DNA of 64,000 bases from Chrysemys picta bellii (Eukaryota; Chordata; Testudines; Emydidae): contig NC_088799.1 of NCBI RefSeq assembly GCF_011386835.1, positions 76,031,302 through 76,095,301 on the forward strand, read 5' to 3'. Numbering within the stretch: position 1 is the first letter of the stretch; the number at the start of each line of letters is the position of its first letter. This document shows positions 29,088 to 40,960 of this stretch, in pieces. The translations under genes were made by a program, and so were the position numbers. The notes beneath the pieces were generated by a model. It did no database searches. It was given only the letters and a program-made list of their open reading frames with translations, and was not told the origin of the DNA.

Positions 29088-30240
29088 TTGTCACATTCTG
29101 AGGTTCAATCCAGACTAATGAGAGATTGTGACACTTCCTGCCCTATAACCTTGGGTGCCTTAAATGTTCTGCTGCTGTGGTTCACAGCCTGGACACCAAC
29201 AGCCAGTAAACAAGCATGCAGTCCCCTGAGCATCTGCATGCTTTGCAGCTCTGATTCAGCGCTCAGACCCCAGCAACTGCCTACAACAGATTCATTCTAG
29301 TTTATTGCCCAGTTACCTTATGCAGGGGTGACCCCAAACACACTCCCAGTCCCATATTTCCCCAAAACCATCTGCCCTAAAGCATCCAGCCCTTTCCTGG
29401 TACACTTAGAGAAATTATTAACTTTGCTGTTTCCTTTAAAGTAACAGTACATCAACAGTTTACCACCTCACTGGAGTTAACTAACACTTCATTCTAATCA
29501 AAGCAGTGGATTGATTTAGAGTAAGAAGTAAAACAAGTTTATTAAACAAAAGTTATAGGTTAAGTAATACCAAGCAGAAGGAATAAAGGTCAGAAAGTAT
29601 TACAAACAAACCAAAGTAGGAATATGCTTTTAAGAATAAAATGTAATTTCAGCCAATTACAATCTTTGCCTAAGCAGATTTCTTGCTTATAATCAATGTC
29701 CAGAGACTTCAATCTCCCTTGGCTGAAGGACCCATCCTTCTGTGACCTCAAGAGCTCTGGCCTCTTTCGTTTTTGAAAAGCATCTCTCTCAAAGTTCATT
29801 GAGCCTGCTGCAAGAGGAAGGCTTCCTGCGGGTGCCATCTCCATCCCCAGTGGAGATTGTTAAGTCACCACCTTTCCCCACTTGCTCTCTTGGTGGCTTT
29901 GTTTACCCTACCTGTATTAATCATTGTCTCTGCCTGATGACCAGGCTAGTCAGACAAGCAAATACTCATTCCTTTGTGACCTGGACATGCTGACTGTAGC
30001 TACCTTTCATGGCTCTGTTTATCATCTATGTAAACTGCAATCCCATTGTCACTTGTCAAACCAGCTTCATTTGTACTCAAGAGCTGGGCAGACCTGTTAT
30101 CTACTTCAAAACATTATAAGAGAACATCTATAACTCCACATATAGTATTAATACATATATTTCACAATGATACTAATCACCAGTGTGTCATTAGTTTTCC
30201 AATGATATATTACAGGGCATATTTTAAATACAGATCATGA
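29088..30240. repeat. probable LTR-type repeat, second family member
   Basis: A long non-coding block starting near CTGAGGTTCAATCCAGACTA and containing AAAACAAGTTTATTAAACAA at about 29531. It is related by that motif to the repeat at 33991-34700 and follows directly on the CR1 tail at 28985-29083. The open frames of 60-84 codons within it have no recognisable product. Borders and class are uncertain. Confidence 0.4.
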
Positions 30241-31455
30241 AACCAATGAATTGGTGTACACTGGTCAAGACAGCTGAAATTCATTGCCAGAAAGCAGGGA
30301 GCCCCTTGCCCTCTGGCCTTGGGATGCTGTTATGGTCACATTATTTTAATCGTATGTGATTGAGTCTACTCACACTACAGAGTGAGGAAAGAGGAAAGTT
30401 AGAAACAAACGTACTATTTTTGAAGTGCAAAAACAAAGTAGTCAAGAATTGACTACCTTTCAGATCTTAGATAAAAAAAAATATATTTTGATGCTAAAAG
30501 GCTTCCAGTTCAATCCCCTCTGGCAGCTATATTGTCTGTATATGTGTAGCCAGAGTTCATAATCAAAGACTGAAAATAGCATGGAGATCTGATGTCCAAA
30601 ATTCATGAAATAATGAAAATAAATTTGCTATGTGGAAAACCTCAGTATTGATGCCAAAATGGTTATTACATACATTTATAATTTATTCTGATAATGTTAG
30701 GTCATTACAAACTTGCTTGCACCTTCACTGAATGAGATACAAGTATTTTCGTATGCAGTATGCTTAGAGGATAACATGTTTGTTATTAAAAGAAATGTTC
30801 AGGCTAATTTAAAGGAACTGCTAGGAAATTTGCTTCTTTGTCATCTAGGTACAGACTTCAAGTGTCAAAGGGAGATAACACTATATTTATTACCCCAAAG
30901 AATGTTTAGCAGGCTCTGAAATGCAGTTTGTAACTTGTACTTTGCTTTAACATTATATATGATTTTCTTTTATGCTGTTTTGAAAGGCGTATATAAATAT
31001 TAGTTATTGTAACTGTGCTTTGGATGGATATTGGATAGGAACTGCAAGTTGTAAATGTTATAAACTGTAGATTATAAATATAAAAACCAGTTGCTCAAAG
31101 AGCAGGCAACCAATATGATTGCCTTATCAAAACTGAAGACACAGTAGTCTGGTTAAGACTTCACAAAATATTTATGTTTTAGAAAGAAGTCCTGACTTAA
31201 AAAAAAAAAAAGTAAGGATGCTCTGTTTAGTACAAAGAGGAACGTAGAGATGTTATCAGAAGTAATAAAACTATGTTGTAAAAATGGTCTTTTTTGACCC
31301 CCTTTTGCAAGAAAAGAGTCTTTGGTAAACATACTCAAAAAGGTGCTAAAATATTTCCCTATTGAAAGTAAATTTTTATAAATATTCTAAAATCTTCATT
31401 TAACAAAAATACATATAAATGAGAAATATTTTAGAAAAAGCCTTTGTTTATTCCC
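30241..31455. other. intron, nothing recognised
   Basis: AT-rich DNA between an LTR-like repeat and the first Harbinger-type MITE. No exon. Confidence 0.55.
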
Positions 31456-31458
31456 TAA

Positions 31459-31755
31459 GGCTTGGTCTACACTACCCCCCCTAATTCGAACTAAGGTACG
31501 CAACTTCAGCTACGTGAATAACGTAGCTGAAGTTCGAAGTACCTTATTTCGAATTAGTTGAAACTTACCTTGGTCCACACTCGGCAGGCAGGCTCCCCCG
31601 TCGACTCCGCGGTACTCCTCTCGGCGAGCTGGAGTACCGCAGTCGACGGCGAGCACTTCCGGGTTCGACTTATCGCGTCCAGACTAGACGCGATAAGTCG
31701 AACCCAGAAGTTCGATTTCCAGCCGTCGAACTTGCCGGTAAGTGTAGCCAAGGCC
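31459..31755. mobile_element. PIF/Harbinger-type MITE with TAA TSD, triple palindrome
   Basis: A 297-bp element with ends GGCTTGGTCTACACTA and AGTGTAGCCAAGGCC, flanked by TAA at 31456-31458 and 31756-31758. The interior is three successive hairpins: about 31484-31556 (CAACTTCAGCTACGTG paired with CACGTAGCTGAAG-like bases), about 31600-31650 (around GTCGACTCCGCGGTACTCC) and about 31660-31710 (TCGACTTATCGCGTC paired with GACGCGATAAGTCGA). It is unusually CpG-rich for this intron. There is no transposase. The short overlapping open frames on both strands are by-products of the palindromes. Confidence 0.85.
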
Positions 31756-31976
31756 TAAGTGTTTAAAAGGTCACACCAACTTCTTTTGAGATGTATATTT
31801 GCAAATGTTATCCAAATGCAAAGCTTCTAATATAATAACTTCCTAATATCATTGCTATATAAGTGAAAAGATGCTTTATGTACTAACATGGAATTGAATA
31901 ACCTTGCTAGATTAGTTACCAATACCAGAAGCCGTTTGTGTATAAAATTATTGACATTTAATAGGGGAATGAATGA

Positions 31977-32267
31977 GGGCTTGTCTTCACTACCCGCCTG
32001 GATTGGTGGGTAGAAATCGATCTCTCGGGGATCGAATTATCGCGTCTCGTCGGGACGCGACAATCGATCCCTGAATCGACGCGCGTACTCCACCAGCACA
32101 GGTAGGAGTAAGTGCCGTTCATGGGGGAGCCGTGGCGGTTGATTTGCCGCCGTCCTCACAGTGGGGTAAGTTGGCTCAGATACGTTGAATTCAGCTACGC
32201 TATTCACGTAGCTGAATTTGCGTATCTTAAATCGATCCCTCCCCCCCCCCCCAGTGTAGACCTAGCC
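31977..32267. mobile_element. PIF/Harbinger-type MITE, second copy
   Basis: Ends GGGCTTGTCTTCACTA and CAGTGTAGACCTAGCC resemble those of the MITE 220 bp to the left. The flanking trinucleotides are TGA and TTA, a one-mismatch target duplication. The interior has CpG-rich hairpins, among them GAATTCAGCTACG paired with CGTAGCTGAATT at about 32180-32222 and a TATCGCGTC/GACGCGACA pair near 32040. A run of Cs lies near the right end at 32241-32252. No coding sequence. Confidence 0.78.
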
Positions 32268-32270
32268 TTA

Positions 32271-32869
32271 ACATAAGCAGTTTCCTTACCAAACACAGAA
32301 AGACAAGAATCACCTCTCAAGGATTGTTAAAAATAAAACAAACTTCCAAGGACTCTTTAAAGTTAAATAGTTCTTAGAGTTTTTAAACCTAAAAAGACTA
32401 ATTTGAGTGTTGGAAAAATCTTTATATAAGGATGCTTAGACTTACCGGAAGCAGAATTTCAGCTGCTATTAAACCCTGATGAAACTAAAGGGATGTCTCA
32501 GAAAATGGACTGAAGAGAAGAAAAAGTTAAAACCCCATCCTTAAAAATGCTCTGAAAATTTGGTCCGATCTACTCCACCAAGTTCGGTCAATGTATTTTG
32601 CTTTGCATTGGTTTGTTTGTTCATGTGTCTACAGTAAAATTTGTCTCCTACCCATATAAGCACCCTGCTGCAGTGGCACAGTAACACCACCTCCCCGAAC
32701 AGTGCTAAGCCATGGTTGATATGCTAGGGTCGACACAGTGCAACTGTAGATACTGTGTGTTATGAATTGACCCTAACTGTCCTCCAATAGTTAGCTGTCC
32801 AACAGTACCTGACAATGACTGCTCTGGTCACAATTCTGAACTCCACCGCCCACGGTCATATAGCCCAGA
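32271..32869. other. intron and possible left end of the Myb/SANT-like transposon
   Basis: Near 32625 the motif CATGTGTCTACAGTAAAATT resembles the GTCTACACTA ends of the MITEs to the left. GTCGACACAGTGCAACTGTA lies at about 32729. These may mark the left part of the transposon that carried the broken Myb/SANT-like gene. The boundary is inference. Confidence 0.4.
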
Positions 32870-33400
32870 AAAGCTTCCCTCCTTTAAAGCCCTCGTGTTT
32901 TTCTGATGCCTTTTCCTGATTGCCTAGCTTAGCAAGCACATTTAGCAACTCTCCCTTGTTGTGTGCAACTGCCCAACCAACCATGCTGACTACAAGCTTT
33001 AGACATTCTCTTACCTGGAGCAGACAGGAGATGTTGGATCTCCTCAGCCTGTGGGGAGAAGAGGCTGCCCAGTTATGGCTATGGACCAGTCATAGGAGCA
33101 GGGTCATCTATGAAAAGATTACCCAGGGGATGCAGGGGAAGGGATATGACAGGCATCAATCAACAGCAGCAGCGTGTGAAAGTGAAGACCTGCTACTTTT
33201 ACAGTGAGATGTATGCTGGCGGAGACCCCACCAGCACCCTGAAGACCATTGCAGATACCTCAGTGGAACCCAAGATGGAGACCCCTGCCATGAACAGTGA
33301 GGAGGAGGGACATGCAGTGGAGTGCGGGAAGGTCCAGCTATGCCTGAAGCCAGGATCTGTTTGAGACTCCAAAGCAGTCTAACCACTCCCCATTAATGGC
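32870..33400 (+). pseudogene. broken Myb/SANT-like gene, Harbinger-associated type
   Basis: One frame (from 32920) encodes LTWSRQEMLDLLSLWGEEAA followed by YEKITQGMQGKGYDR, the Trp-rich trihelix of a Myb/SANT-like DNA-binding domain. A second frame (from about 33165) continues with RVKVKTCYFYSEMYAGGDP and an acidic stretch with NSEEEGHA. Compared with turtle copies of this multi-copy family as I recall them, about 25 codons between RVK and TC are missing, and there is a frameshift near 33165. Genes of this sort are carried by, or derived from, PIF/Harbinger transposons, where the Myb-like protein assists the nuclease. This copy is dead. Confidence 0.7.
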
Positions 33401-33990
33401 CCTAAACACTTGCATGACAACAGCCCCTACTGTGGATTTTTCAACTCCAAAGTCATTTCCCACTGATATTAGCAACCTGGTGTTGCAAGCTTTCACTGTA
33501 TGATCACCACTGATCTCTCAGCTATCAATCCAGCTCTCATTCTGGTGTCCATGAGCTGGAGGGCTAGTGTGAGCTCGGCACACAGATCCAGGAATGTGGC
33601 CTTTCACATCCAAAGGTTCTGCAGCCACTGCTCATCATCCAACCTCCATTATGATGCAATCCCACCAATCAGTACTTGACTTTTGGGCCCCAAAGTGGCA
33701 CGCCACCATCTGCAGCTGCTTCCTGATTGTCACCAACAACCTTGAATTGTTTTTCACTAGGTCCCTCAGCAACCTATCCTTGAAGAAAGCATCATGGCCC
33801 CCCATTGTTGTGGCTCTCCAAACACCAGAAGATTGTTCATCCCATGTTTGCAATGTTCATGACAATAGAGCAGAGCTGTGCAAGCGCCATGCTTCTGTCA
33901 GAGATGGCAGACAGTGTGCAATTTTTAAAAAAGGCATGAAAATTATGAGATACAGATGGCATTATGGGATGGAGAAAGTTGTATGATGGG
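33401..33990. mobile_element. flank of the Myb/SANT-like transposon gene
   Basis: Directly downstream of the broken Myb/SANT-like gene. It includes a 130-codon plus-strand open frame (33594-33986) and open frames on the minus strand. None shows a domain I recognise. The sequence reads like multi-copy repeat DNA and is probably the rest of the same transposon. I would not call the 130-codon frame a gene. Confidence 0.45.
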
Positions 33991-34700
33991 TGTGATGGGT
34001 TTCTTCCTCCCCCCCCCCGGGGTGCCACCTGATGTACTGGGGTACCACTGAGCCCGCCTGTTCCACCAGCCTGGGCTCCCTTACCCTGTCCTGCTGAGCC
34101 AGCCCCTCAAGCCTCCTCCAGCACACACACAGCTAGGGAAACACCCAGTTGCAGAAAGACACAGACACGGACATCAGCTCTGCATGGGAAGGCTCAGCTA
34201 GGGAATTGCCCAGCACTCAAGTGCACACCCCTTCTGGAGTGTAAACCCAAAATTGTATTGTTTTGCACTGCACAAAGAACTGTACAGCGCAAGTTCATAA
34301 AATTCGCTCCCTCCCTCCATGGGGAGGAAGATATGCAGCTTTTTGCCCCCCAGTTATGGATTCCACAAACTGGTTTCAGAGAATACAAAAACAAGTTTAT
34401 TAACTACAAAAGATAGATTTTACATGATTATAAGGGTTAGCAAACAGATCAAAGCAGATTACCCAGCAAATGAAACAAACAAACAAACACTAAAGAAATT
34501 GGTTACAAGCAGTAATTTCTCACCCTAAATGTCGTTTTAGGCAGATTGCAGAGTTTCTTCAAGGCAAGCTGCTCTTGCTTGCAGCTTAAAACTCCAGGTA
34601 TTTCTTTCACAGGCCAGACGCCTTCCCAGCCTGGGCTCAGCTCTTCTTTTGCCCATCTATAAAGTGTTTTAGTATTGGTGATGCACTGAAACAGGATTAA
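33991..34700. repeat. probable LTR-type repeat
   Basis: A block that I recognise as a frequent turtle repeat (CCCGGGGTGCCACCTGATGT near the left end). It shares AAAACAAGTTTATTAA at about 34388 with the repeat at about 29532. Read on the minus strand, that motif contains AATAAA, so these may be LTRs of an endogenous retrovirus-like element lying in minus orientation. No coding region or clear terminal repeats were found, so the class is tentative. Confidence 0.45.
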
Positions 34701-34924
34701 CTATTATTCAAGTCCCACAGAGGGACTTAGGCCTTGTAAGGCTGAGGAGGAGTTCCATAAACACTGGGCTAAAAGTTTAAGGGAGACCACCTCCACTCCC
34801 CTGCCACACACACACACCCTCACCATTTTGTGTGAAATTAGGCATGCTTTGAGTATGCTTATCGGATTGGGCCCTGCAGGTAAAATAGACAGGGAAATGC
34901 CTATCTTTACCTGGTCTAAGGATC

Positions 34925-35185
34925 ACATTGGGGTTGGGCATGAGATAGGCTCCCAGGTGCTTAAACTGAGGCAGCAATGCCAATTCCCAGAGGCAGAAAC
35001 TTAGGCAACTGTGGGACTTCATCTGGGGAAATGTAGGCACTGAAGGATTTTAGACACCTCCAGAGTAAGCTAGCAGTTTAAGTGGGGGTCCGAAAACATC
35101 AGTGGTGCCTAAATTTTGGACTTGGGGATCTAATTCCCACTGTAGGTGCCTAAGTCCTTTGGTGGATCTGAGCCTTTGGTCTGAA
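34925..35185. repeat. diverged interspersed repeat, GGTGCCTAAG family
   Basis: Several spaced motifs (CAGGTGCTTAAACTGAG, AACTTAGGCAACTGTGG, GTGGTGCCTAAATTTTGG, GTAGGTGCCTAAGTCC) in both orientations suggest one or two old hairpin-type repeats. Borders are uncertain. Confidence 0.4.
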
Positions 35186-36442
35186 CCTTACCAAGAGACG
35201 AGTCCCCCACCAGAGGCAGTCCCGCTCTCAGAAGTGTAATCTGTGTTAAAAGCTCTCCTCGGAGAAGCATCCAGAAGAGACGGTGACTGTGGTAACCATT
35301 ATCGCTTGTTTGTGTTCTGCTTTATTTCATATTGTCTTTTCCTTTCTTTAATTGAGTAGTCATAGTTAACTTTTTTTTCCAATCACAGTGTCCCCATGGC
35401 AAAGACCCCCATGTGACTAAAATAGTGGGAGTCATGTTCCTAAATTGACATTGAGATAGTTATTCAGATTTGGGATACCGTGTCTTGTTTCTCTAGACAA
35501 CACATTTTTACTATTTTTTTAGAATAAAAAATACTAAACTTGAAACACACCTTTGTACCCCATATTGCCTAAGAGTAGAATTTCACCAGTGACCCCCCAC
35601 ACCCCATTTTGATGGAGCTGGGAGAGGGTAGGGGGTAAAATGGCCAGGAATATGCTCTAGGAGCAGAGCTCTCATCTATCTTCTCCTTCATAGAGAGTGT
35701 GAGAGGTGCAGCCCTATTCCTAGGTTTAGTTTGTTGCTCCTTTGTTGAGTTAGGTCAGGACTCAGAATGGTAGTGATGGCCGTGTCAGTAAAGGGAACCA
35801 GTGAGAGAGGAAGAGGCCCTACAATTACATAAAGTTTATATAAGGAAGAGACCTGACAGTTATGGATGGATTTTTCTCGGAAAATTGGACTATGGCAGCC
35901 AGCCCAAACAGACATTTAAACTTACCTCAAAGAGCTAAATAAAATACCAAATGAGGGCAAGCCCAGCATTCAAATACTGAAAGACTAAAATCAGTTTTAA
36001 ATTTTCCCTCCCAAACAAGAGCAGTTATAAAGGGGCAGATCAGGCGACTGACCTTTATTTATCCACACACCATGGATAATATAGATACTGGCTGCTGGCA
36101 ATACCACCACACCAGTAGGGCTAAAGCCTACCCTGAGGGAACTGCAGCTGCACATTCCATTATTGGTCTTGTGAAATTTTTAACAAGAATACCCCAGGCA
36201 GGACAAGTTGTTATGGATGTGTCTGATGTGACACAAGATTTAAGCATATAATAAACGACATAATATATTTGACAAATTTAGCTGCCTCCTAAATGTGTGC
36301 CAGTATATCACAGTTTCTTTGAATTAATTTATAATTAAAATTTAATTATTTAAAAAAAATCCTTATAGACTGATTATCAATTTTTGAAAGTTCAGCTACA
36401 ATGGTTAGTGGTCACTAATCAAATAATGCGCACAAAATTATA
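35186..36442. other. intron, nothing recognised
   Basis: No exon or named repeat. A short TTTTTTTT tract near 35372 is simple sequence. Confidence 0.5.
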
Positions 36443-36451
36443 GTGTGTGTG

Positions 36452-36496
<45 letters not shown>
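36443..36496. repeat. compound TG-TA-CA microsatellite
   Basis: (TG)n, (TA)n and (CA)n runs follow each other, so the left TG part can pair with the right CA part around the TA centre. It is slippage-prone. Confidence 0.9.
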
Positions 36497-36498
<2 letters not shown>

Positions 36499-37481
36499 AA
36501 ATGGATGGGAACACTTAGCCAATCAGATGATAGCTTTCAAAGCTATTTTAGAAGGGTGATTATTCCGTTGAAAGCTATATAGAAGAAAAGATGGACTCAG
36601 AATATAGAGCATTATTGACTTAATCTGTTATAAAAGCAGTCTCATTGCAGGTTTATGTTGTACATCATGAAAAAGCGATTTTTTCCATAAGCTCAGCAAC
36701 ACAGCAAACCATTTGTTTGATCATACAGGGCAGTGATTTTGCCTCCTGTGGAGTAAGCTGTAAGAGAAAACTAAGTGTAATGAGCAAATTAATTTGTTTG
36801 ACAGCAAACCCCACATATTTTCACATTTCTTTCTCTATGTATAATCCTGCTTGCTGACCTGTGTTCTCAGCCCTGAAGACCACAAGGAGGAAATGTAGGG
36901 AAATGAGAGAGTTGGAAAGGAGAGGTAGTTTCTTTCAGTATAACAATGAAAAAAAAACATTAAAATGGGCTATTATGGTATCTTATCTAAGGCTATTTTA
37001 AGGAAGTAATATGCTATCTTTCATATTATTTGTAAATGTGATGTATTTTCTGTAAATACTTCCTATTTTAGATTTTTGTAATTACATTTCTTTTTAAGAT
37101 CTCTTATGTGTGATATTATGCTCATTAAATTGGTGGTTTTAGAGGGAAAATAAATTCAGTGTGATATTACTGCTGAACTGGCATCTCTTGCAACTTTGCT
37201 CCGTTACTGAAAGAAAGTGTGTGAGTAGGGGAAGAACAGGGAGGCAGGCAAAGTTATATGTTGTTCTTTCATTGTGGATATAAATAATATTCCATACAGA
37301 AAACTAGTTTAAGAGAATATTCAGTTGCTCTCAAAAGTTAGGAAATGCTAGAAGTGAGGTGGCCTGTGGCTTATAAATGAGCTGGTTGGATTTACATGGA
37401 AACAGTGAAAGGCACCTTCCTGACCCTAGCAATATCTTCATTGCAAATTGCAAGTTCCTGCTCCATACCTGGAAGGCACAA
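36497..37481. other. intron, nothing recognised
   Basis: AT-rich DNA between the compound microsatellite and the inverted-repeat MITE. A 70-codon frame shows no product. Confidence 0.55.
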
Positions 37482-37615
37482 GGGCCCTGCTTCAGCAAAG
37501 TACTTACACGCAAGTATAACTTTAATACATGAGTAGTCCCATTCAGTTCAAATGGATTACTGATGTGCTTAAAGTTAGGAGAAACATGCCTAAGTACTTT
37601 GCTGAAACAGGGCCT
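37482..37615. repeat. ancient inverted-repeat MITE
   Basis: A 134-bp element with arms GGGCCCTGCTTCAGCAAAGT and CTTTGCTGAAACAGGGCC. The centre contains AGTAGTCCCATTCAGTTCAA. A related copy is at 56479-56597. Confidence 0.65.
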
Positions 37616-37974
37616 AGACCTGTTAAAACACTGACAGAGCCACCTATTTCTCCATTAACTTCATCATAGAAATGGCTTCACTATCTTGTGCTCAAATTTA
37701 AAAATAAAAATGCACCTGAGGTAGGTAAGGAGCATGGACAATTTCAGCATAAACAATTAAAGCGTATCAAAATAATGGGCATCTGAAGACTGATTTATAA
37801 TGAAAGTATTATGCAACCTTAACATTGCTCCACAAAGAGCAAAAATGTGCACTATGGTAACAGAGGTTTAAGGTGGGTAGGATTTGTTTTTCTCTCCTTG
37901 GGACCTCCTGTCTTTAATGCAAGCAGACAAAGAAAAAAAGAACAGTGAAAAGTGAGTGTAGTTAATTGTATTTA

Positions 37975-38160
37975 TTACCACTGATAAAAATAATTGATAA
38001 GTTATACAGTGCCTTGCATCTGAGAACCCCTAGCCAGTTTATAATAGTCAATTAAGCTTAGCAACACTTCTATGAGATATGTCCCTATCATTATTCCCCT
38101 TTTACCGATGGGGAATATGTCTCCCAGGACACTGCTTTAACGTCTACTCACACTTTATTC
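37975..38160 (-). mobile_element. MIR SINE, minus orientation
   Basis: ACAGTGCCTTGCATCTGAG, then ATCATTATTCCCCTTTTACC and GATGGGGAATATGTCTCCCA, is the reverse complement of the MIR 3' half (GGGGATAATAATAG, AAAGCGCTTAG, GGCACT). It is diverged. Confidence 0.65.
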
Positions 38161-38384
38161 TTAATTTGTGATAGCCAGAATCAAATGCTTAGAATAACTT
38201 TGTTGCTCTAAATAGAATTTTTTAGTGATAACAATCAAACCTACAGTTTCAGCTGCAAAAACTTAATCCTTCTGGGTATATTTATGGGTTTGCTTGGAGT
38301 TACAGGTTCACAGAAAGGAGATACACCTTCCACTATTTTCCTAGGAAAGATGCTGATCGATTCCTTTACCATATTCTACACGAA

Positions 38385-38825
38385 ACACCAAAGAGGCTCA
38401 AGACAAAAAACTCAAAGAGCTCAATCTATTTAGCTTAGCAAAGAGAAGGGTAAAAGGTGACTTGATTACAGTCTACAAGTATTATGGGGGACACATTTTT
38501 AATAATTGGCTCTTCAATATACCAGAGAATTGGCTCTTCAACTTCTAGACATTCAATGTCTAGAAGTTGAAGCTGGACAAATTCAGATCGGAAATAAGGC
38601 ATAATTTTTTTTTAAGCGATGAGAGTAATTAACCGTTGGAAAAATTTACCAATGGTCATGGTAGATTCACCATCACGGTTCATTTTTAAATCCAATTAGA
38701 TGTTTTTGTAAAAGATATGATCTAGTAATTATTTTGGGGAAATTCTATGGCCTGCGTTATCAAGAAGTTCAGACTAGATAATCACAATGGTCCTTTCTGG
38801 CCTTGGAATCTATGAATCTACTATT
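38385..38825 (+). mobile_element. CR1 LINE 3' end (ORF2 C terminus and 3' UTR)
   Basis: The sequence follows the typical CR1 3' region. A decayed ORF2 C-terminal stretch (AAGAGAAGGGTAAAAGGTGA onward, corresponding to the conserved KRRxRGDLITVYKY segment) is followed by the short 3' UTR with GACTAGATAATCACAATGG. It ends in ATCTATGAATCT octamer copies. It is 5'-truncated, as most CR1 copies are. An internal perfect hairpin at 38536-38572 is not part of the family sequence. Confidence 0.85.
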
Positions 38826-40287
38826 TAAAATCTATTTTTAAATTACAGGTATGCAGAATCTGAAACCAGAAATCTTGTGTAAAAATGCTACCATGACCTT
38901 GGGTTCAGGAATGCTAGTAGCTGCTACTAGTGAATAGTAATAACAGTAATTACTGAACAAAGCTTCGGATGAAATGTGTCATTCAAATTCAACTAAAGTT
39001 TATTATAGGCAACATCAAATTTTTTAAGTGGCATGCACAACAAGACTGACAATATTTGTTCTTTCATGTTTGTGGAAACTGATGAAGGGTTTGTGCACTA
39101 TATAAATACAGTTAGTAAACTGTTCACAACAAATTATTAATATCAAATAAGCTTTTATTTCTGTTCTTGAAATGTCTGCAAACAAATAATATTTTTCATT
39201 TATTTTGTTCCTTCTAAAATATCTGATCAACGTTTTATGTGAACATATTTCAGCCTGTGGATTGCTCACAAACTATTCACTGCAAATATTGCACTGAACA
39301 TTGAATATTCAAAATTCAAACATTTTTAACTGAAAACGTAGGTCATGTGATATTTCTGTTCCCTGATTGGATAACTTAAAACTAGATTTCTTATCTGTAC
39401 ACTTGAAATTGTAAATTCCAAATATGCTTTTAGTTAATAGTAGAATATTTGCTTAAAACTTATTCTTTTTGCAGACAAGCTTGCCAGGAAACAAGGTCAC
39501 TAAAATAGGTGCTGAAAACAAAAGTGAGGTGAACGCAATTTAAGCAACTTTATTTAAAAAAAAAAAAATCAAATCAATGGTCACAAAAAGGTGGAGGGGG
39601 GTGTTTTTTGCACACACTACTTGCTCTGTTCTAGGAAATACTGAACAAATGTGACACGGCATGATAAGGAAATTGTGTAGCTGGTTGCACTAAATGTGCC
39701 TTTATGCCAGGTATACTCTATGACAGAAAAGCAAAATCTGCTGTTTTTATGACTCATACTGCTCTGTAATAGCTCCCTGGGGCATGGTTTGGAAGACATT
39801 TACTCAATGGTGCAAACAGTATGGCAGCTGACAATGGAAGAATACAGAAATTCACTGTCAAAGGACCAAGCTGTCTCATAACATGACAGCATGTAGTAAG
39901 CATACAAAAAAGAATTTCATTTGGGTGGCTCTCTGCTTTAACCATTCACCTAGGGATTGGAGTTTGAGTTCCAGTTTTTTCTATCCTGTATTGTTATGAA
40001 TTTCTCTGAGTATGGCGTTTTAGCAAAATTAAGAATTCAGCTATCAGTAAACTAGTGCTTTATTATTGTGGTAATCACTAGTTCCTCCAAGTAACTGAAT
40101 TATTGGGGAGACAGTGCTAAGAATAATAAAATAATGATAGGCTTAGATAGTCTAGATTGAGAATATAATTTGGTCCAAAGGAAGCCAAGTGGAAGCAAAC
40201 CAGTGTTTTGTATGCTCATTGACAGCTGCATTAGGCACTATAGTGCTTTCATGCAATGATCCATGAACTTTCTGAACACTATTTTAT
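38826..40287. other. intron, nothing recognised
   Basis: AT-rich, unique-looking. The poly(A) stretch near 39557 is simple sequence. Confidence 0.55.
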
Positions 40288-40465
40288 TAATACGCTCAAT
40301 GCCCCCTATTTTGTATGTGGGTAAACAATCAAATTATTATCCTAAGGTCACACAGGGAGTCAGGGACAGAGTTAAGAAACCACATATGCAATTCCTGACT
40401 CCTTGTACTCTGAAGTTCTGTTGTTTCACACCCTGGCTCCACTCTGTAACAGGCTTGTACATTTC
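40288..40465 (-). mobile_element. MIR SINE, minus orientation
   Basis: CCCCTATTTTGTATGTGGGT, then CCTAAGGTCACACAGGGAGT and GACAGAGTTAAGAAACC, and CTCCTTGTACTCTGAAGTTC near the right end, follow the reverse-complement MIR pattern (ACTTGCCCAAGGTCACACAGCAAG). It is diverged. Confidence 0.7.
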
Positions 40466-40960
40466 TTAGCAGCAGTTTAAAACCAGTGAAGGGCATAAAA
40501 TAGTTTAACTTTGCACATGTCGTCTGAAAGATTGGACTAATGCCCATGATGAGATATAGTACCATGTGCTGAAATCTGCTGCACTGTCTTCCACTCTATT
40601 TTTAACTGCACACACAAAAAAGTTCTCTCTCTGCGTTGCACTTGGGCTGCACTGTGTCCTTGACTCAAAGTAGTGGAATCTGAGGAAAAAGAATTCTAGC
40701 TCAGGCATGTTCACTACTAATTGTGAGTATGAGAAGTTGTACGACAGGTGGATGAGTGTCACAGGAGAAGAAACAGAAAAGAAAAAAAAAGATAGTTAGT
40801 TCCAGCTCAGGCAATGGTGATTGCCTGAGCCACACACAAGTGAGCAGGAAGAGCGCTATTTCAAAAGAAAGGCCTGCTACAATAATGGGGCCTCAGCTGT
40901 CGGAAAGTGTCACAATAAGTGTTGATGGGAAAAGCAGCAAAAGAGACTGAAAGATTATTT

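Noticed and set aside
31554..31758. Overlapping similar open frames on both strands
   Set aside because: Both encode similar peptides only because the DNA is a palindrome inside a Harbinger-type MITE.
33594..33986. 130-codon plus-strand open frame as a gene
   Set aside because: No recognisable domain. It lies in repeat-like flank of a dead transposon gene, has opposed open frames, and shows no splice or start context.
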